From NCBI RefSeq assembly GCF_006715175.1, contig NZ_VFMQ01000001.1, positions 62,001 through 126,000 on the forward strand: DNA of 64,000 nt, in the 5' to 3' direction. The notes beneath the pieces are model-generated. The model was not told the origin of the DNA. It saw only the letters and a program-made list of their open reading frames with translations, and did not search any database. The translations under genes were made by a program, and so were the position numbers. Source of the stretch: Curtobacterium citreum. GTDB lineage: Bacteria > Actinomycetota > Actinomycetes > Actinomycetales > Microbacteriaceae. Positions 1-9,024 of the stretch are shown here, in pieces (position 1 is the first letter of the stretch; each line of letters begins with the position of its first letter).

Positions 1-1107
1 GCCCGTGACGAGCAGGGACCCGCCCAGCACGAGCACGGTCGCGAGCCGCGGGTCGGTCCGCCGCCGGATCCCGACCGCGACGAGGGCGACCACGAGCAGG
101 GCGAGCGCGGTCGGCAGGAGCCAGGTGACCTGCGTGCCGAACTCCGAGCCGAACAGCCGCGTCAGCCCGGTCGACCCCCACGACCCAGCGCCGGTGGTTC
201 CGCCGGGGACGACGCTGCCGGTCTCGTCGCCCGTGACCCGACCGAGGCCGTTGTAGCCGAAGGTCAGCTCGAGGAAGCTGTTCGTCTGCGACCCGCCGAC
301 GTACGGCCGGGCCGATGCCGGCACGAGCTCGACGATCGCGACCCACCACCCGGCGGACACCACGACGGCGAGCGCCGCGGCGAGCAGGTGCCCGATCCGC
401 CGGAGGACCGGCCGGGGCGACGCGACGAGGTACACACCGACGAGCGGTGGGAGCACGAGGAACGCCTGCAGCTGCTTCGTCAGGAACCCGAGCCCGACGA
501 GCACCCCGGCCCAGACCACCCAGCGCATCCGACCCGACTCGACCCCGCGCAGGGTCAGGGCGATCGCGCCGACGGTCAGCAGCACGAGCAGCGCGTCGGG
601 GTTGTCGTAGCGGAACATCAGCGTCGCCACCGGCGTCGTGGCGAGCACCGCCCCGGCGACGAGCGCGGCCCCGGCCGAGAACCGCCGCCGGACGATCCGG
701 TACAGGACCGCGACCGACGCGACACCCATCAGCGCCTGCGGCACGAGGACCGCCCAGGAGTTCAGTCCGAACAGCCGCACCGAGATGCCGATCACCCACA
801 GGAACGCCGGAGGCTTGTCGACGGTGATCGCGTTCGCGGCGTCGGAGGACCCGTAGAAGAACGCCTCCCAGCTCTGGCTGCCCGCCTGGACGGCCGCGGT
901 GTAGAACGCGTTCGCCCAGCCGTTCACGCTGAGGTTCACGACGTAGAGCACACCCGTCGCCAACAGCAGGCCGAGGAACGCCGGACGCTCCCACCGTGCG
1001 GCGTCGGCCCGGCCCCGGACGAGACCGGCCAGGCGGTCCCGGACGCCGTGGGGACGGGTGGGAGGTGGGAGCAGGCGCGGTCGCTCGGCGGGGATCGTCT
1101 CGGTCAT
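1..1107 (-). CDS. GT39/ArnT-like (YkcB-type) glycosyltransferase, 3' end outside window
   Basis: Integral-membrane glycosyltransferase of the GT-C fold, expected to move a sugar from a polyprenyl-phosphate donor onto a cell-envelope acceptor; the substrate is unknown. Translating the minus strand from the ATG at 1107 gives 369 codons with no stop, so the C-terminus lies left of the window. A basic N-terminus (about 40 residues) is followed by a first membrane helix, the loop VDKPP (residues 96-100) typical of this family, FRYDNPDALL near residue 165, and the YkcB hallmark GGSQTNSFLELTFGYNG near residue 290. Several hydrophobic helices alternate with these loops. No clear Shine-Dalgarno sequence precedes the start. 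The family is clear; the acceptor is not. Confidence 0.85.
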   Translation of the reverse strand, partial: MTETIPAERPRLLPPPTRPHGVRDRLAGLVRGRADAARWERPAFLGLLLATGVLYVVNLSVNGWANAFYTAAVQAGSQSWEAFFYGSSDAANAITVDKPPAFLWVIGISVRLFGLNSWAVLVPQALMGVASVAVLYRIVRRRFSAGAALVAGAVLATTPVATLMFRYDNPDALLVLLTVGAIALTLRGVESGRMRWVVWAGVLVGLGFLTKQLQAFLVLPPLVGVYLVASPRPVLRRIGHLLAAALAVVVSAGWWVAIVELVPASARPYVGGSQTNSFLELTFGYNGLGRVTGDETGSVVPGGTTGAGSWGSTGLTRLFGSEFGTQVTWLLPTALALLVVALVAVGIRRRTDPRLATVLVLGGSLLVTG

Positions 1108-1305
1108 GCCCCGAGCGTGCGGCGCACAGGTTCGCGGACGCCCGCTGCTGCCTTGGACGCGCCTAAGGGATCGCCGGGCACGCGCAGCGGGCACACACGC
1201 AGCTGCGGGGCCGCCGTTGACATTCCAGATACCAGTCGTCAGGCTGGGGTCGTCGGCAACGAGGCCGACCCGACCAATGGCCAGCAGGCCGAAGAAAAGG
1301 CTGAC

Positions 1306-1938
1306 ATGAGTCGCTCACGTCCTTCGCTCCTCACCAGCGTCTTCGCGATCACTGCCGCGATCATCGCAACGTCCCTGATGGCAGCACCCGCGAACGCCGC
1401 ACCGAGCCGGATCGCACCGGCAGAGGAGGACCGCATCCGCGCGACCATCCGAGAAGCCGGGCTCTCGACGTCGATCGAGGACCGCTTGATCAGCAAGCTC
1501 CGTGCCGGCGACTCCCTCGACTCGGAGCTCAGCTCGTCGGTGCCGATCTCTTCTGTCGAGACACAGGAAGCGGCTGGCATGGTCACGACGCGGACCTACG
1601 AAGATGGATCCATCCGGACGACGGTCGAACTCAGCCAGTCCACGACCGGACCGTCGAACCGTGTCTACGTGGCTCACCCGACGCTCGAGTGCAACTTGAT
1701 CCACTGCACGCTCATCTACTCCAAGGCCGACACCGCCTACATGGCGACTGGCTCCTTCGCAACGGTCTCGGCGATCATCGCGGCCGCCTGCGGGCCGGCA
1801 GCATGGGCTTGCGGCATCGCCACCGGGATCGTGGTCGACATGACCAAGCGAGCGCACAACGCAGGCAGGTGCATCGCGCTCCAGAAGGTCATCTCCGCAG
1901 GCCCGCCCTACCCGGTGATCGTCAACTGCCGGAAGTAG
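1306..1938 (+). CDS. secreted six-cysteine protein of unknown function
   Basis: 210-residue exported protein with no recognised domain. The ATG at 1306 is chosen because a purine-rich site (GAAGAAAAGG) lies just upstream and a textbook signal peptide follows: Arg-rich start, hydrophobic core, cleavage near ANA-AP at about residue 31. The mature part has a charged helical segment (DRLISKLRAGDSLDS), then TYEDGSIRTTVE, a layout I have seen in unannotated secreted actinobacterial proteins, and a C-terminal half with six cysteines around one Ala/Ile-rich hydrophobic stretch. Base composition is visibly less GC-rich than the flanking glycosyltransferase and kdp genes. The next gene starts 21 bp downstream and encodes a membrane protein, so the two probably form a unit. 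Function unknown. Confidence 0.75.
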   Translation: MSRSRPSLLTSVFAITAAIIATSLMAAPANAAPSRIAPAEEDRIRATIREAGLSTSIEDRLISKLRAGDSLDSELSSSVPISSVETQEAAGMVTTRTYEDGSIRTTVELSQSTTGPSNRVYVAHPTLECNLIHCTLIYSKADTAYMATGSFATVSAIIAAACGPAAWACGIATGIVVDMTKRAHNAGRCIALQKVISAGPPYPVIVNCRK

Positions 1939-1958
1939 GGAACGGGAGCAGGCTCACC

Positions 1959-2351
1959 ATGTCGAATCAGCAAGTCGTGCCACCCACCCGCCTGGGATTG
2001 ACGCTGAGCATCGCCGGGTTCGGCGTTGCCGTCGCCGTGACCGCGCTCGACGTTGCCCGGGATGCCCTCGGAACGCCCTACAGCCTCGCCTGGGTGATCC
2101 TCGTGATCCTCATGGTGTACCCACCGCGGCTGATCAGGCCCGGCAACAACTGGGCCCGGTCCCGCTGCCGAAGAGTCCCGGCAGCGCTCATGTACGGCGC
2201 CGGGGCCGCGACAGCGCTCGGAGGAGCGACCTGGGCAGTGTCCGCGGGGCCATCGATCGCCGTCGGCACCGGGCTCGCCACCCTCGCGATCGCTGCTGCC
2301 GCGGCGACTCTGCCGGCCGTCGCTCCAGCCCGCCGCCGATCACCGCGGTAG
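1959..2351 (+). CDS. small membrane protein paired with the secreted protein
   Basis: 130-residue hydrophobic protein with about four candidate membrane helices: residues 13-30, 38-54 (ending at a VYPPRLIR loop), and two Ala/Gly-rich stretches in the C-terminal half. It ends in a basic Arg-rich tail. The ATG at 1959 follows GGGAGCAGG, a usable ribosome binding site, and lies 21 bp after the upstream stop, so co-transcription with the secreted protein is likely. No family recognised. A protective or export partner for the secreted protein is possible but is only inferred from adjacency. A bidirectional hairpin closes the unit. Confidence 0.65.
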   Translation: MSNQQVVPPTRLGLTLSIAGFGVAVAVTALDVARDALGTPYSLAWVILVILMVYPPRLIRPGNNWARSRCRRVPAALMYGAGAATALGGATWAVSAGPSIAVGTGLATLAIAAAAATLPAVAPARRRSPR

Positions 2352-2394
2352 GGCCTCCCCAGCTGATCACCACGTCACCGACGCCGAGAACCAC

Positions 2395-2428
2395 GAGCAG
2401 GTGCCCTCCGACCCGAGGGCACCTGCTC
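2395..2428. terminator. bidirectional hairpin terminator
   Basis: Perfect 14-bp arms (GAGCAGGTGCCCTC / GAGGGCACCTGCTC) around a 6-nt loop, between the convergent ends of the small membrane gene and the acetyltransferase gene. No T-run, as is common for high-GC terminators. Confidence 0.7.
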
Positions 2429-2440
2429 CACGATCGGGCA

Positions 2441-2962
2441 TCAAGACACGACTCCGGCCGGGCACGAGCTGCACCGAAAGACCTCCCGCCGCCCCAGCGG
2501 GCGACTCCACGCCACCTCGCGCCCGAGCTGTCCGCTCGCACGGAACAGCTCGACCTGGGTCGCACCCGCGAGCACGGTGGCGAGCTCCTCGCGGTCGGCG
2601 GGCGCGAACCCGAGCCCCTGCCAGAACGGGCCGGACCGGCGGCTGAACAGCCACGCACGCCGCGCGCCCGCTGCCGCCGCGGCCGTCATCACGAACCGCG
2701 CCAGCGCCGTCCCCGTTCCGGCGCCGCGGAGCGCCGGACCGACGGCGACGCTGCGGAGGAGGACGTGCCTCCCGTTCGACCCCGTCTCGGACCCGGTGGA
2801 GGCGATGACGGAGCCGGCCGCGTCCCGGACCACCCACAGGCGGACCGCTGGTTCGGCGAGCCCGGCGACCATCAGGTCGCACGCGGTCAGGAAGGCGTGG
2901 AGGTCCGGGACGTCGGCGGCGCCGACGCGCGTCGGGCGCAGTTCAGGACGGAAGGCCCCCAC
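2441..2962 (-). CDS. GNAT N-acetyltransferase, ArsN2-like
   Basis: 173-residue acetyl-CoA-dependent N-acetyltransferase. The GNAT core is clear: a variable N-terminal helix (DLHAFLTACDLM), the strand VLLRSVAVGPALRG leading into the acetyl-CoA loop RGAGTGTALARF (motif A), and the late strand plus GFAPADREEL (motif B). The order and spacing, including the closing segment about 30 residues after GFxPxDR, resemble the ArsN2 branch linked to arsenic resistance, but no ars genes are nearby, so the substrate is open. The first 20 nt overlap the 3' end of kdpE (stop at 2943) on the same strand, so it may ride on the kdp transcript. The tail after residue 155 is Cys/Ser-rich and not conserved in the family. 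Confidence 0.7.
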   Translation of the reverse strand: MGAFRPELRPTRVGAADVPDLHAFLTACDLMVAGLAEPAVRLWVVRDAAGSVIASTGSETGSNGRHVLLRSVAVGPALRGAGTGTALARFVMTAAAAAGARRAWLFSRRSGPFWQGLGFAPADREELATVLAGATQVELFRASGQLGREVAWSRPLGRREVFRCSSCPAGVVS

Positions 2963-3659
2963 CTCCGTTCGGCGCGAACCGGTACCCCATCCCCGACTCC
3001 GTCACCAGGTACCGCGGGTGCGACGGCTCCGGCTCGAGCTTCCGCCGCAGCTGCGCCATGTAGAGGCGCAGGTACCCGGAGTCGTTCCCGTGCGTCGGAC
3101 CCCACACCTCGGTCAGGAGCATCTCGCGGGTCATGAGCCGCCCGGGGTTCGTCACGAGCACCTCGAGGAGCCGCCACTCGGTCGGCGTCAGCCGGATCGC
3201 TGGGCCGGATGGCGGGGTGACCTGCTTCGCGACGAGGTCCACCACGAGCTCCCCGATCACCACGGTCGGGGTCGCACCGGCGGTCGCCGCGGCGGTGGCC
3301 TGCCGGCGGCCGAGGGCCCGGAGGCGGGCGAGCAGCTCGTCCATCTGGAAGGGCTTCGTCACGTAGTCGTCGGCGCCGGCGTCGAGTGCGTCGACCTTGT
3401 CGGACGAGTCCGTCCGCCCGGAGAGCACGAGGACGGGCACCTGGGACCAGGCGCGGATGCCCTCGAGCACGCCGATGCCGTCGAGCCGCGGCATGCCGAG
3501 GTCGAGCATCACGATGTCCGGGCGCTCGGTGATCACGGCGTCGATCGCGGCACGGCCGTCGCGGGCGGTCGCGACCTCGTACCCGCGGGCGGCGAGCGTC
3601 ACGGAGAGCGCACGGACGAGCTGCGCGTCGTCGTCCGCGATGAGGACCTTGGTGCTCAC
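2943..3659 (-). CDS. kdpE: KdpE response regulator
   Basis: 238-residue OmpR-family response regulator that activates the potassium-transport operon. The receiver domain (residues 1-120) has the acidic cluster D9-D10-D11, phospho-acceptor D53 in VMLDLGMP and the conserved Lys in YVTKPF. The C-terminal winged helix carries RLTPTEWRLLEVL and RLYMAQLRRKLE. It starts at a GTG overlapping the kdpD stop by 4 nt (GTGA), so it is translationally coupled to kdpD. It is the last kdp gene; the acetyltransferase follows with an overlap. Confidence 0.95.
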   Translation of the reverse strand: MSTKVLIADDDAQLVRALSVTLAARGYEVATARDGRAAIDAVITERPDIVMLDLGMPRLDGIGVLEGIRAWSQVPVLVLSGRTDSSDKVDALDAGADDYVTKPFQMDELLARLRALGRRQATAAATAGATPTVVIGELVVDLVAKQVTPPSGPAIRLTPTEWRLLEVLVTNPGRLMTREMLLTEVWGPTHGNDSGYLRLYMAQLRRKLEPEPSHPRYLVTESGMGYRFAPNGGGGLPS

Positions 3660-6148
3660 TTGACATCCACTCCCAGGTGTCCGGCGATCGGCAGCCGCAC
3701 GACGACGGTCAGGCCCCCGCCGGGGGTGTCGTCGACCTCGATCGTGCCGCCCATGCCCTCGGTGAACCCGCGTGCGAGCGCGAGTCCCAGCCCGAGGCCG
3801 GTCTCGTTGTCGGTGTCCCCGAGCCGCTGGAACGGCTGGAAGACGTCGTCGCGTCGGTCCTCGGGGATGCCGGGTCCGCGGTCGGCGACACGGAGTTCGA
3901 CCCCGCCACCGAAGGCGCTCGCGGCGACGCGGACCCGGGTGCCGTCCGGCGCGTAGCGGCTCGCGTTCGCGAGCAGGTTCACGACGACGCGCTGCAGCAG
4001 CACGGGGTCGGCGAGGACGGGCGGCAGGTCGCCCGGCAGGTCGAGGTCGACGTCGTCCGGTCCGAGCTCGAGTTCGTCGAGGGCGGGTGCGACGACCGTC
4101 TCGAGGGCGGTCGGCAGCGGCGTGACGGCGAGCACCCCGGCCTGCACGCGGCTCACGTCGAGCAGGTCGGCCAGCAGACCGGCGAGTTGGCGCAGGCTCT
4201 CGTCGGCGGTGGTGAGCAGGGCCTCCCGGTCGGCCGGGGACAGTTCGATGTCGGCGGCGTGCAGCGTCTGCACGGCCGCCGACGCGGCCGCGATCGGCCG
4301 CCGCACGTCGTGGCCGACGGCCGCGAGGATGGCGCTCCGTACCCGGTCCGCGGCCGCGATGCGCTCCGCGTCGACCGCGGTGCGGGTCAGCTCGCGGTGC
4401 TCGACGGCGGCGTCGAGCTGCTGCTCGACGACCCGCAGCAGTCGGCGCTGGGTCGGGTCGTCGGGGGCACCGGAGAACTCCAGGACGGCACCGGACGGGA
4501 GGCTCGTGGTCGCGTCCGGCGCGCCCGCGAACGTGCCCGACGTGGCCGGGACCTCGTCGCCCTGCCGGATCCGCACGCCGGTGAACCCGAACGCCTCGCG
4601 CGTCCGGTCGAGGAGCGCCTGCAGGGCGTCGTCGCCGCGGAGGACGCTGCCGGCGATCCCGACGAGGAGCCCCGACTCGGCCGCCGCCCGACGGGCCGCA
4701 CGGCTCCGGCGCGCGGACCGGTCGACCACGAAGCTGACGAGCACGGCGCTGATCACGTACATCACGAGGGCCACGAGGTGCCACGGCTGCTGAACGGTGA
4801 CCTGGTAGAGGGGTTGCACGAAGAAGAAGTCGAGGCTCAGCCCGGACAGCACCGCGGCGAAGACGGCGGGCCACATCCCCCCGACCAGGGCCACGACGAG
4901 CACGAGCAGCTGGTACGCGAGCACGTCCACCGTGATGGAGTCCGGGTCGTTCGTGCGCGACAGGAGCCAGGTGAGGAGCGGCCCGACCGTGAGCGACAGC
5001 ACGAACGCCGCGGCGATCCGGGCCCGGGACAGGCTGCCGCCGAGCTTCGGCAGTGCGAACCCGCCGCCGGCCCGTTCGTGCGTGACGACGTGCACGTCGA
5101 TGTCGCCGGACTCCTGGATGACCGTGTTGCCGATGCCGGGGCCGGTGATGGCGGCGGCCAGCCGTGTGCGCCGACTGACGCCGATGACGATCTGGGTCGC
5201 GTCGATCGACTTCGCGAAGCGGACCAGGGTGGTCGGCACGTCGTCGCCGACGACCTGGTGGTACGTCCCCCCGAGCTGTTCGAGCAGGGTGCGCTGCTTG
5301 CCGAGGGCGCCCGGGTGCCGGACGCGGAGCCCGTCGTTCGTCGTGACGTGCACGGCCGCGAGCTCGCCGCCGGCGCTGCGGGCCGCGATGCGGGCACCGC
5401 GGCGCAGCAGGGTCTCGCCCTCGGGCCCGCCGGTCAGGGCGACGAGCACGCGCTCGCGGGTCTCCCAGCGGTGGTCGATGCCGTGCTCGGCGCGGTAGGC
5501 CTTGAGCGCGTCGTCGACCTCGTCGGCGAGCCAGAGCAGGGCGATCTCGCGCAGGGCGGTGAGGTTGCCGAGTCGGAAGTAGTTCGACAGGGCCGCGTCG
5601 ATACGGGCGGCCGGGTAGACCAGCCCGTCCGACAGCCGCTCGCGCAGGGACGCCGGGGCGAGGTCCACGACCTCGATCTGGTCGGCGGCGCGGACCACGG
5701 CGTCCGGGACGGTCTCGCGCTGCACCGTGCCGGTGATCTCGCGGACGACGTCGCCGAGGGACTGCATGTGCTGGATGTTCACGGTCGAGATGACGCTGAT
5801 GCCCGCGGCGAGGAGCGCCTCGACGTCCTGCCACCGCTTCTCGTTCTGGCTGCCGGGGGCGTTCGTGTGCGCGAGCTCGTCGACCAGGGCGACGTCGGGG
5901 GCCCTGGCGACGACGGCGTCGAGGTCCATGTCGTCGAGGGACACCCCGCGGTGCTCGACGATCCGGCGCGGGACGACCTCGAGCCCGTCGACCAGGGCGG
6001 CGGTGGCGGCACGCTCGTGGGTCTCGACGACGGCGACCACCACGTCGCGGCCCTCGGCCTGCATGCGGTGCCCCTCCTCGAGCATCGTGAACGTCTTGCC
6101 GACGCCGGGGGCCGCGCCGAGCAGGACCCGCAGTTTGCCTCGCTTCAC
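3656..6148 (-). CDS. kdpD: KdpD sensor histidine kinase
   Basis: 830-residue membrane sensor kinase for potassium limitation and turgor. The GTG at 6148 is preferred: GAGAGG lies upstream and the protein then begins with the KdpD N-domain whose Walker A is GAAPGVGKT (residues 11-19), followed by the Walker-B-like region and NIQHMQSLGD. A Usp-like domain (about 250-370) precedes four membrane helices (about 390-490, DUF4118), a GAF segment, and the kinase core: H box VGHDVRRPIA, N box NLLANASRYAPDG, G boxes DRGPGIPED and GLGLGLALARG. It phosphorylates KdpE. A nested palindrome separates it from kdpC, so it may be expressed at a lower level than kdpFABC. Confidence 0.95.
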   Translation of the reverse strand: MKRGKLRVLLGAAPGVGKTFTMLEEGHRMQAEGRDVVVAVVETHERAATAALVDGLEVVPRRIVEHRGVSLDDMDLDAVVARAPDVALVDELAHTNAPGSQNEKRWQDVEALLAAGISVISTVNIQHMQSLGDVVREITGTVQRETVPDAVVRAADQIEVVDLAPASLRERLSDGLVYPAARIDAALSNYFRLGNLTALREIALLWLADEVDDALKAYRAEHGIDHRWETRERVLVALTGGPEGETLLRRGARIAARSAGGELAAVHVTTNDGLRVRHPGALGKQRTLLEQLGGTYHQVVGDDVPTTLVRFAKSIDATQIVIGVSRRTRLAAAITGPGIGNTVIQESGDIDVHVVTHERAGGGFALPKLGGSLSRARIAAAFVLSLTVGPLLTWLLSRTNDPDSITVDVLAYQLLVLVVALVGGMWPAVFAAVLSGLSLDFFFVQPLYQVTVQQPWHLVALVMYVISAVLVSFVVDRSARRSRAARRAAAESGLLVGIAGSVLRGDDALQALLDRTREAFGFTGVRIRQGDEVPATSGTFAGAPDATTSLPSGAVLEFSGAPDDPTQRRLLRVVEQQLDAAVEHRELTRTAVDAERIAAADRVRSAILAAVGHDVRRPIAAASAAVQTLHAADIELSPADREALLTTADESLRQLAGLLADLLDVSRVQAGVLAVTPLPTALETVVAPALDELELGPDDVDLDLPGDLPPVLADPVLLQRVVVNLLANASRYAPDGTRVRVAASAFGGGVELRVADRGPGIPEDRRDDVFQPFQRLGDTDNETGLGLGLALARGFTEGMGGTIEVDDTPGGGLTVVVRLPIAGHLGVDVK

Positions 6149-6206
6149 GGGGTCATCCTCTCGCTGTTCGGTGCGTGCTCCGCTGTGCGGTGCGTCCTTC
6201 GTGGAT

Positions 6207-6268
6207 CGCACCCCGGTCCGGACACCGCACCCCGACACTGCGGGGTGCGACGTCCGGACCGGGGTGCG
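6207..6268. repeat. nested palindrome between kdpC and kdpD
   Basis: Outer arms of 17 bp are perfect (6207-6223 CGCACCCCGGTCCGGAC, 6252-6268 its reverse complement). Inside them lies a second perfect 9-bp hairpin (6226-6234 CGCACCCCG, 6241-6249). The 9-mer CGCACCCCG therefore occurs twice and its complement twice, allowing alternative foldings. It could act as a partial terminator or RNA-stability element separating kdpFABC from kdpDE. Confidence 0.7.
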
Positions 6269-6291
6269 ACGCACGGTGCCATCGGGAACGC

Positions 6292-6894
6292 TCAGCGCGT
6301 CGCGGCGAGCGCCAGGTTCAGCTCGAGCACGTTGACGACGGGCTCGCCGAGGAACCCGAGCTGCCGGGACTCGGTGTGGTCGTCGACGAGCTTGCGGACG
6401 GCGTCGGCGGACAGGCCGCGGGCCGAGGCCACCCGGGACACCTGCTGGAGCGCGTACTCCGGGCTGATGTCGGGGTCGAGCCCGGAGCCGGACGCCGTGA
6501 CCGCGTCGGCGGGGACGTCCGCGGCGGACACCCCGTCGGCCTTCGCCAGCGCGGCGCGGCGCTCCTCGACGGCCTTCGTCAGGTCGGGGTTCGACGGGCC
6601 GAGGTTCGAGCCGGACGAGGCGTTCGCGTCGTAGCCCTTCTCGCCCGCGGCGCTCGGACGCGACTGGAACCACCGGTCGGCGTCCTTGCCGTCGAACGAC
6701 TGCCCGATGAGGGACGAGCCGACGACCTTGCCCGACGAGTCGGTGACCATCGAGCCGTTCGCCTGGTCGTGGAAGGCGGCCTGGCCGACGCCCCACACCG
6801 CGAGCGGGTAGGCGACGCCGAGGACGACGGTGGACAGGAGGGTGAGGCGGATCGCCACGCCCGTGGAGCGGAAGGTGGACCGTACGGATGCCAT
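6292..6894 (-). CDS. kdpC: KdpC, potassium-transporting ATPase subunit C
   Basis: 200-residue subunit that bridges the channel-like KdpA and the ATPase KdpB and stabilises the complex. One N-terminal membrane helix (about residues 15-37, TLLSTVVLGVAYPLAVWG) anchors a periplasmic-side domain carrying the family signatures SSLIGQSF, WFQSRPSA and SGSGLDPDISPEYA. Length matches the family. It starts 4 nt after the kdpB stop. Confidence 0.95.
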   Translation of the reverse strand: MASVRSTFRSTGVAIRLTLLSTVVLGVAYPLAVWGVGQAAFHDQANGSMVTDSSGKVVGSSLIGQSFDGKDADRWFQSRPSAAGEKGYDANASSGSNLGPSNPDLTKAVEERRAALAKADGVSAADVPADAVTASGSGLDPDISPEYALQQVSRVASARGLSADAVRKLVDDHTESRQLGFLGEPVVNVLELNLALAATR

Positions 6895-6898
6895 TGGA

Positions 6899-8995
6899 CT
6901 AGAACCCCGGGATGAGACCGACGACGAGGTCGATCAGCTTGATGCCGACGAAGGGGACGATGACGCCGCCGAGCCCGTAGACGAGCAGGTTGCGTCCGAG
7001 GACGGACGACGCGGAGGCCGCCCGGTAGCGCACGCCCCGCAGGGAGAGCGGGATGAGCGCCACGATGACGAGGGCGTTGAAGACGACCGCGGACAGGATC
7101 GCGGACGACGGGCTGTGCAGCCCCATGATGTTGAGCGCCGCGAGGCCGGGGAACGCCGCCTGGAACATGGCCGGGATGATCGCGAAGTACTTCGCGACGT
7201 CGTTGGCGATGGAGAAGGTGGTGAGCGCGCCGCGGGTGATGAGCAGCTGCTTGCCGATCCGGACGATGTCGATGAGCTTCGTCGGGTCGGAGTCGAGGTC
7301 GACCATGTTGCCGGCCTCCTTCGCGGCGGTGGTGCCGGTGTTCATCGCCACGCCGACGTCCGCCTGCGCCAGGGCGGGGGCGTCGTTCGTGCCGTCACCG
7401 GTCATCGCGACGAGGTTGCCGCCCTCCTGCTCGCGCTTGATGAGCGCGAGCTTGTCCTCCGGGGTGGCCTCGGCGAGGAAGTCGTCGACACCGGCCTCGG
7501 CGGCGATCGCCTTCGCGGTGCGCGGGTTGTCGCCGGTGATCATCACCGTGCGGATGCCCATGCTCCGGAGCTCGGCGAACCGGGCTGCCATGCCGTCCTT
7601 GACGACGTCCTTCAGGTGCACGACGCCGAGCAGGGCGACGGCGCCGGACGCGTCCCGGCGTCCGACGACGAGCGGCGTCCCGCCCTGGTCGGAGATCTCG
7701 GCGACGGTGGCGTCCACCGCGGCCACGACCGCGGGATCGGCATCCCCGGCCCAGGCGAGCACGGCGGCCGCGGCACCCTTGCGGATCTGCGCACCGTCGG
7801 CCAGGTCGAGGCCGGACATCCGGGTCTGCGCGGTGAACGGCACCTCGGTCGCCCCGGCGGGGTTGCCCGGCGTGACACCGTCGGCCGCTGCGAGCGTCAC
7901 GATCGAGCGTCCCTCGGGGGTGCTGTCCGCGGCGCTCGACAGCGCGGCGGCCTCGAGCAGCGTGCGCTCGGGCACCCCGGGGACCGGCACCACGCGCGAG
8001 GCCTGGCGGTTGCCGTACGTGATCGTGCCGGTCTTGTCGAGCAGCAGGGTCGTGATGTCACCGGCGGCCTCGACCGCACGGCCGGACATCGCCAGGACGT
8101 TGTGCTGCACGAGCCGGTCCATGCCGGCGATGCCGATCGCGGAGAGCAGCGCGCCGATGGTGGTCGGGATGAGGCAGACGAGCAGCGCGATGAGCACCGG
8201 CACGCTGACGGTCGCGCCGACGAGGCCCGCGATGGGCTGCATCGTCAGGCAGACGATCACGAACACGATCGACAGCGACGCGAGCAGGATGTTCAGCGCG
8301 ATCTCGTTCGGCGTCTTCTGCCGCGCAGCACCCTCGACCAGGCGGATCATCCGGTCGATGAACGTCTCGCCGGGGGTCGAGGTGATCCGCACGACGATCC
8401 GGTCGGACAGCACCCGGGTGCCGCCCGTCACGGCGCTGCGGTCACCGCCGGACTCGCGGATGACGGGCGCGGACTCACCGGTGACGGCCGACTCGTCGAC
8501 GCTCGCGATGCCGTCGACGACGTCGCCGTCACCGGGGACGACCTCGCCGGCCACGACGACCACGACGTCCCCCTTGGCGAGGTCGACGGAGGCGAGCTCC
8601 TCGGTCTCGGCGTGCAGGGCGGCGGGGTCGCCGGTCGCGTCGTACCCACGGACGCGCTGCGCGCTCGTGGTGGACCGGGTCTTCCGCAGGGTGTCGGCCT
8701 GGGCCTTGCCACGGCCCTCGGCCACGGCCTCGGCCAGGTTGGCGAAGACGACGGTCAGCCAGAGCCAGACCGCGATCGCGGCGGTGAAGACGGACGGCTC
8801 GACGAAGGCGGTCACCGTGGTGAGCGCGGCACCGACCTCGACGATGAACATGACGGGGTTGCGCCACATCAGGCGCGGGTCCAGCTTGCGCAGGGCACCC
8901 GGGAGGCCCGCCGCCAGTTGTCGGGGTCCGAAGGCGGACGAGGTGGTCGGCCTGGAGGCGGTGGTCGTCTCCGGCGCGTCGGTCGCGGTGGTCAT
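6899..8995 (-). CDS. kdpB: KdpB, potassium-transporting P-type ATPase
   Basis: 698-residue catalytic subunit of the Kdp pump. Diagnostic P-type motifs are present in order: VTGESAPV (actuator domain), DKTGTIT with the phosphorylated Asp, VMITGDNP, and [10 protein letters not shown]. Membrane helices flank these domains. Three in-frame starts exist: 9028 (ATGA overlap with the kdpA stop), 9013 and 8995. I use 8995 because AAGGA sits 7 nt before it and the protein is then the usual length; 9028 would add 11 residues and stays possible through translational coupling. Confidence 0.95.
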   Translation of the reverse strand: MTTATDAPETTTASRPTTSSAFGPRQLAAGLPGALRKLDPRLMWRNPVMFIVEVGAALTTVTAFVEPSVFTAAIAVWLWLTVVFANLAEAVAEGRGKAQADTLRKTRSTTSAQRVRGYDATGDPAALHAETEELASVDLAKGDVVVVVAGEVVPGDGDVVDGIASVDESAVTGESAPVIRESGGDRSAVTGGTRVLSDRIVVRITSTPGETFIDRMIRLVEGAARQKTPNEIALNILLASLSIVFVIVCLTMQPIAGLVGATVSVPVLIALLVCLIPTTIGALLSAIGIAGMDRLVQHNVLAMSGRAVEAAGDITTLLLDKTGTITYGNRQASRVVPVPGVPERTLLEAAALSSAADSTPEGRSIVTLAAADGVTPGNPAGATEVPFTAQTRMSGLDLADGAQIRKGAAAAVLAWAGDADPAVVAAVDATVAEISDQGGTPLVVGRRDASGAVALLGVVHLKDVVKDGMAARFAELRSMGIRTVMITGDNPRTAKAIAAEAGVDDFLAEATPEDKLALIKREQEGGNLVAMTGDGTNDAPALAQADVGVAMNTGTTAAKEAGNMVDLDSDPTKLIDIVRIGKQLLITRGALTTFSIANDVAKYFAIIPAMFQAAFPGLAALNIMGLHSPSSAILSAVVFNALVIVALIPLSLRGVRYRAASASSVLGRNLLVYGLGGVIVPFVGIKLIDLVVGLIPGF

Positions 8996-9024
8996 TGCAG
9001 TGTCCTTGGACATCGGCTGGGCTT

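Noticed and set aside
388..1305. Long upstream extension of the secreted-protein frame (would make a 516-residue protein)
   Set aside because: The upstream part is antisense to the GT39 gene, is rich in Arg/Pro as expected of a shadow frame, and the signal peptide with ribosome binding site marks the start at 1306.
3677..6634. 985-residue open frame on the plus strand across kdpD and kdpC
   Set aside because: Antisense shadow of kdpD/kdpC; no domain, and composition is that of complementary high-GC codons.
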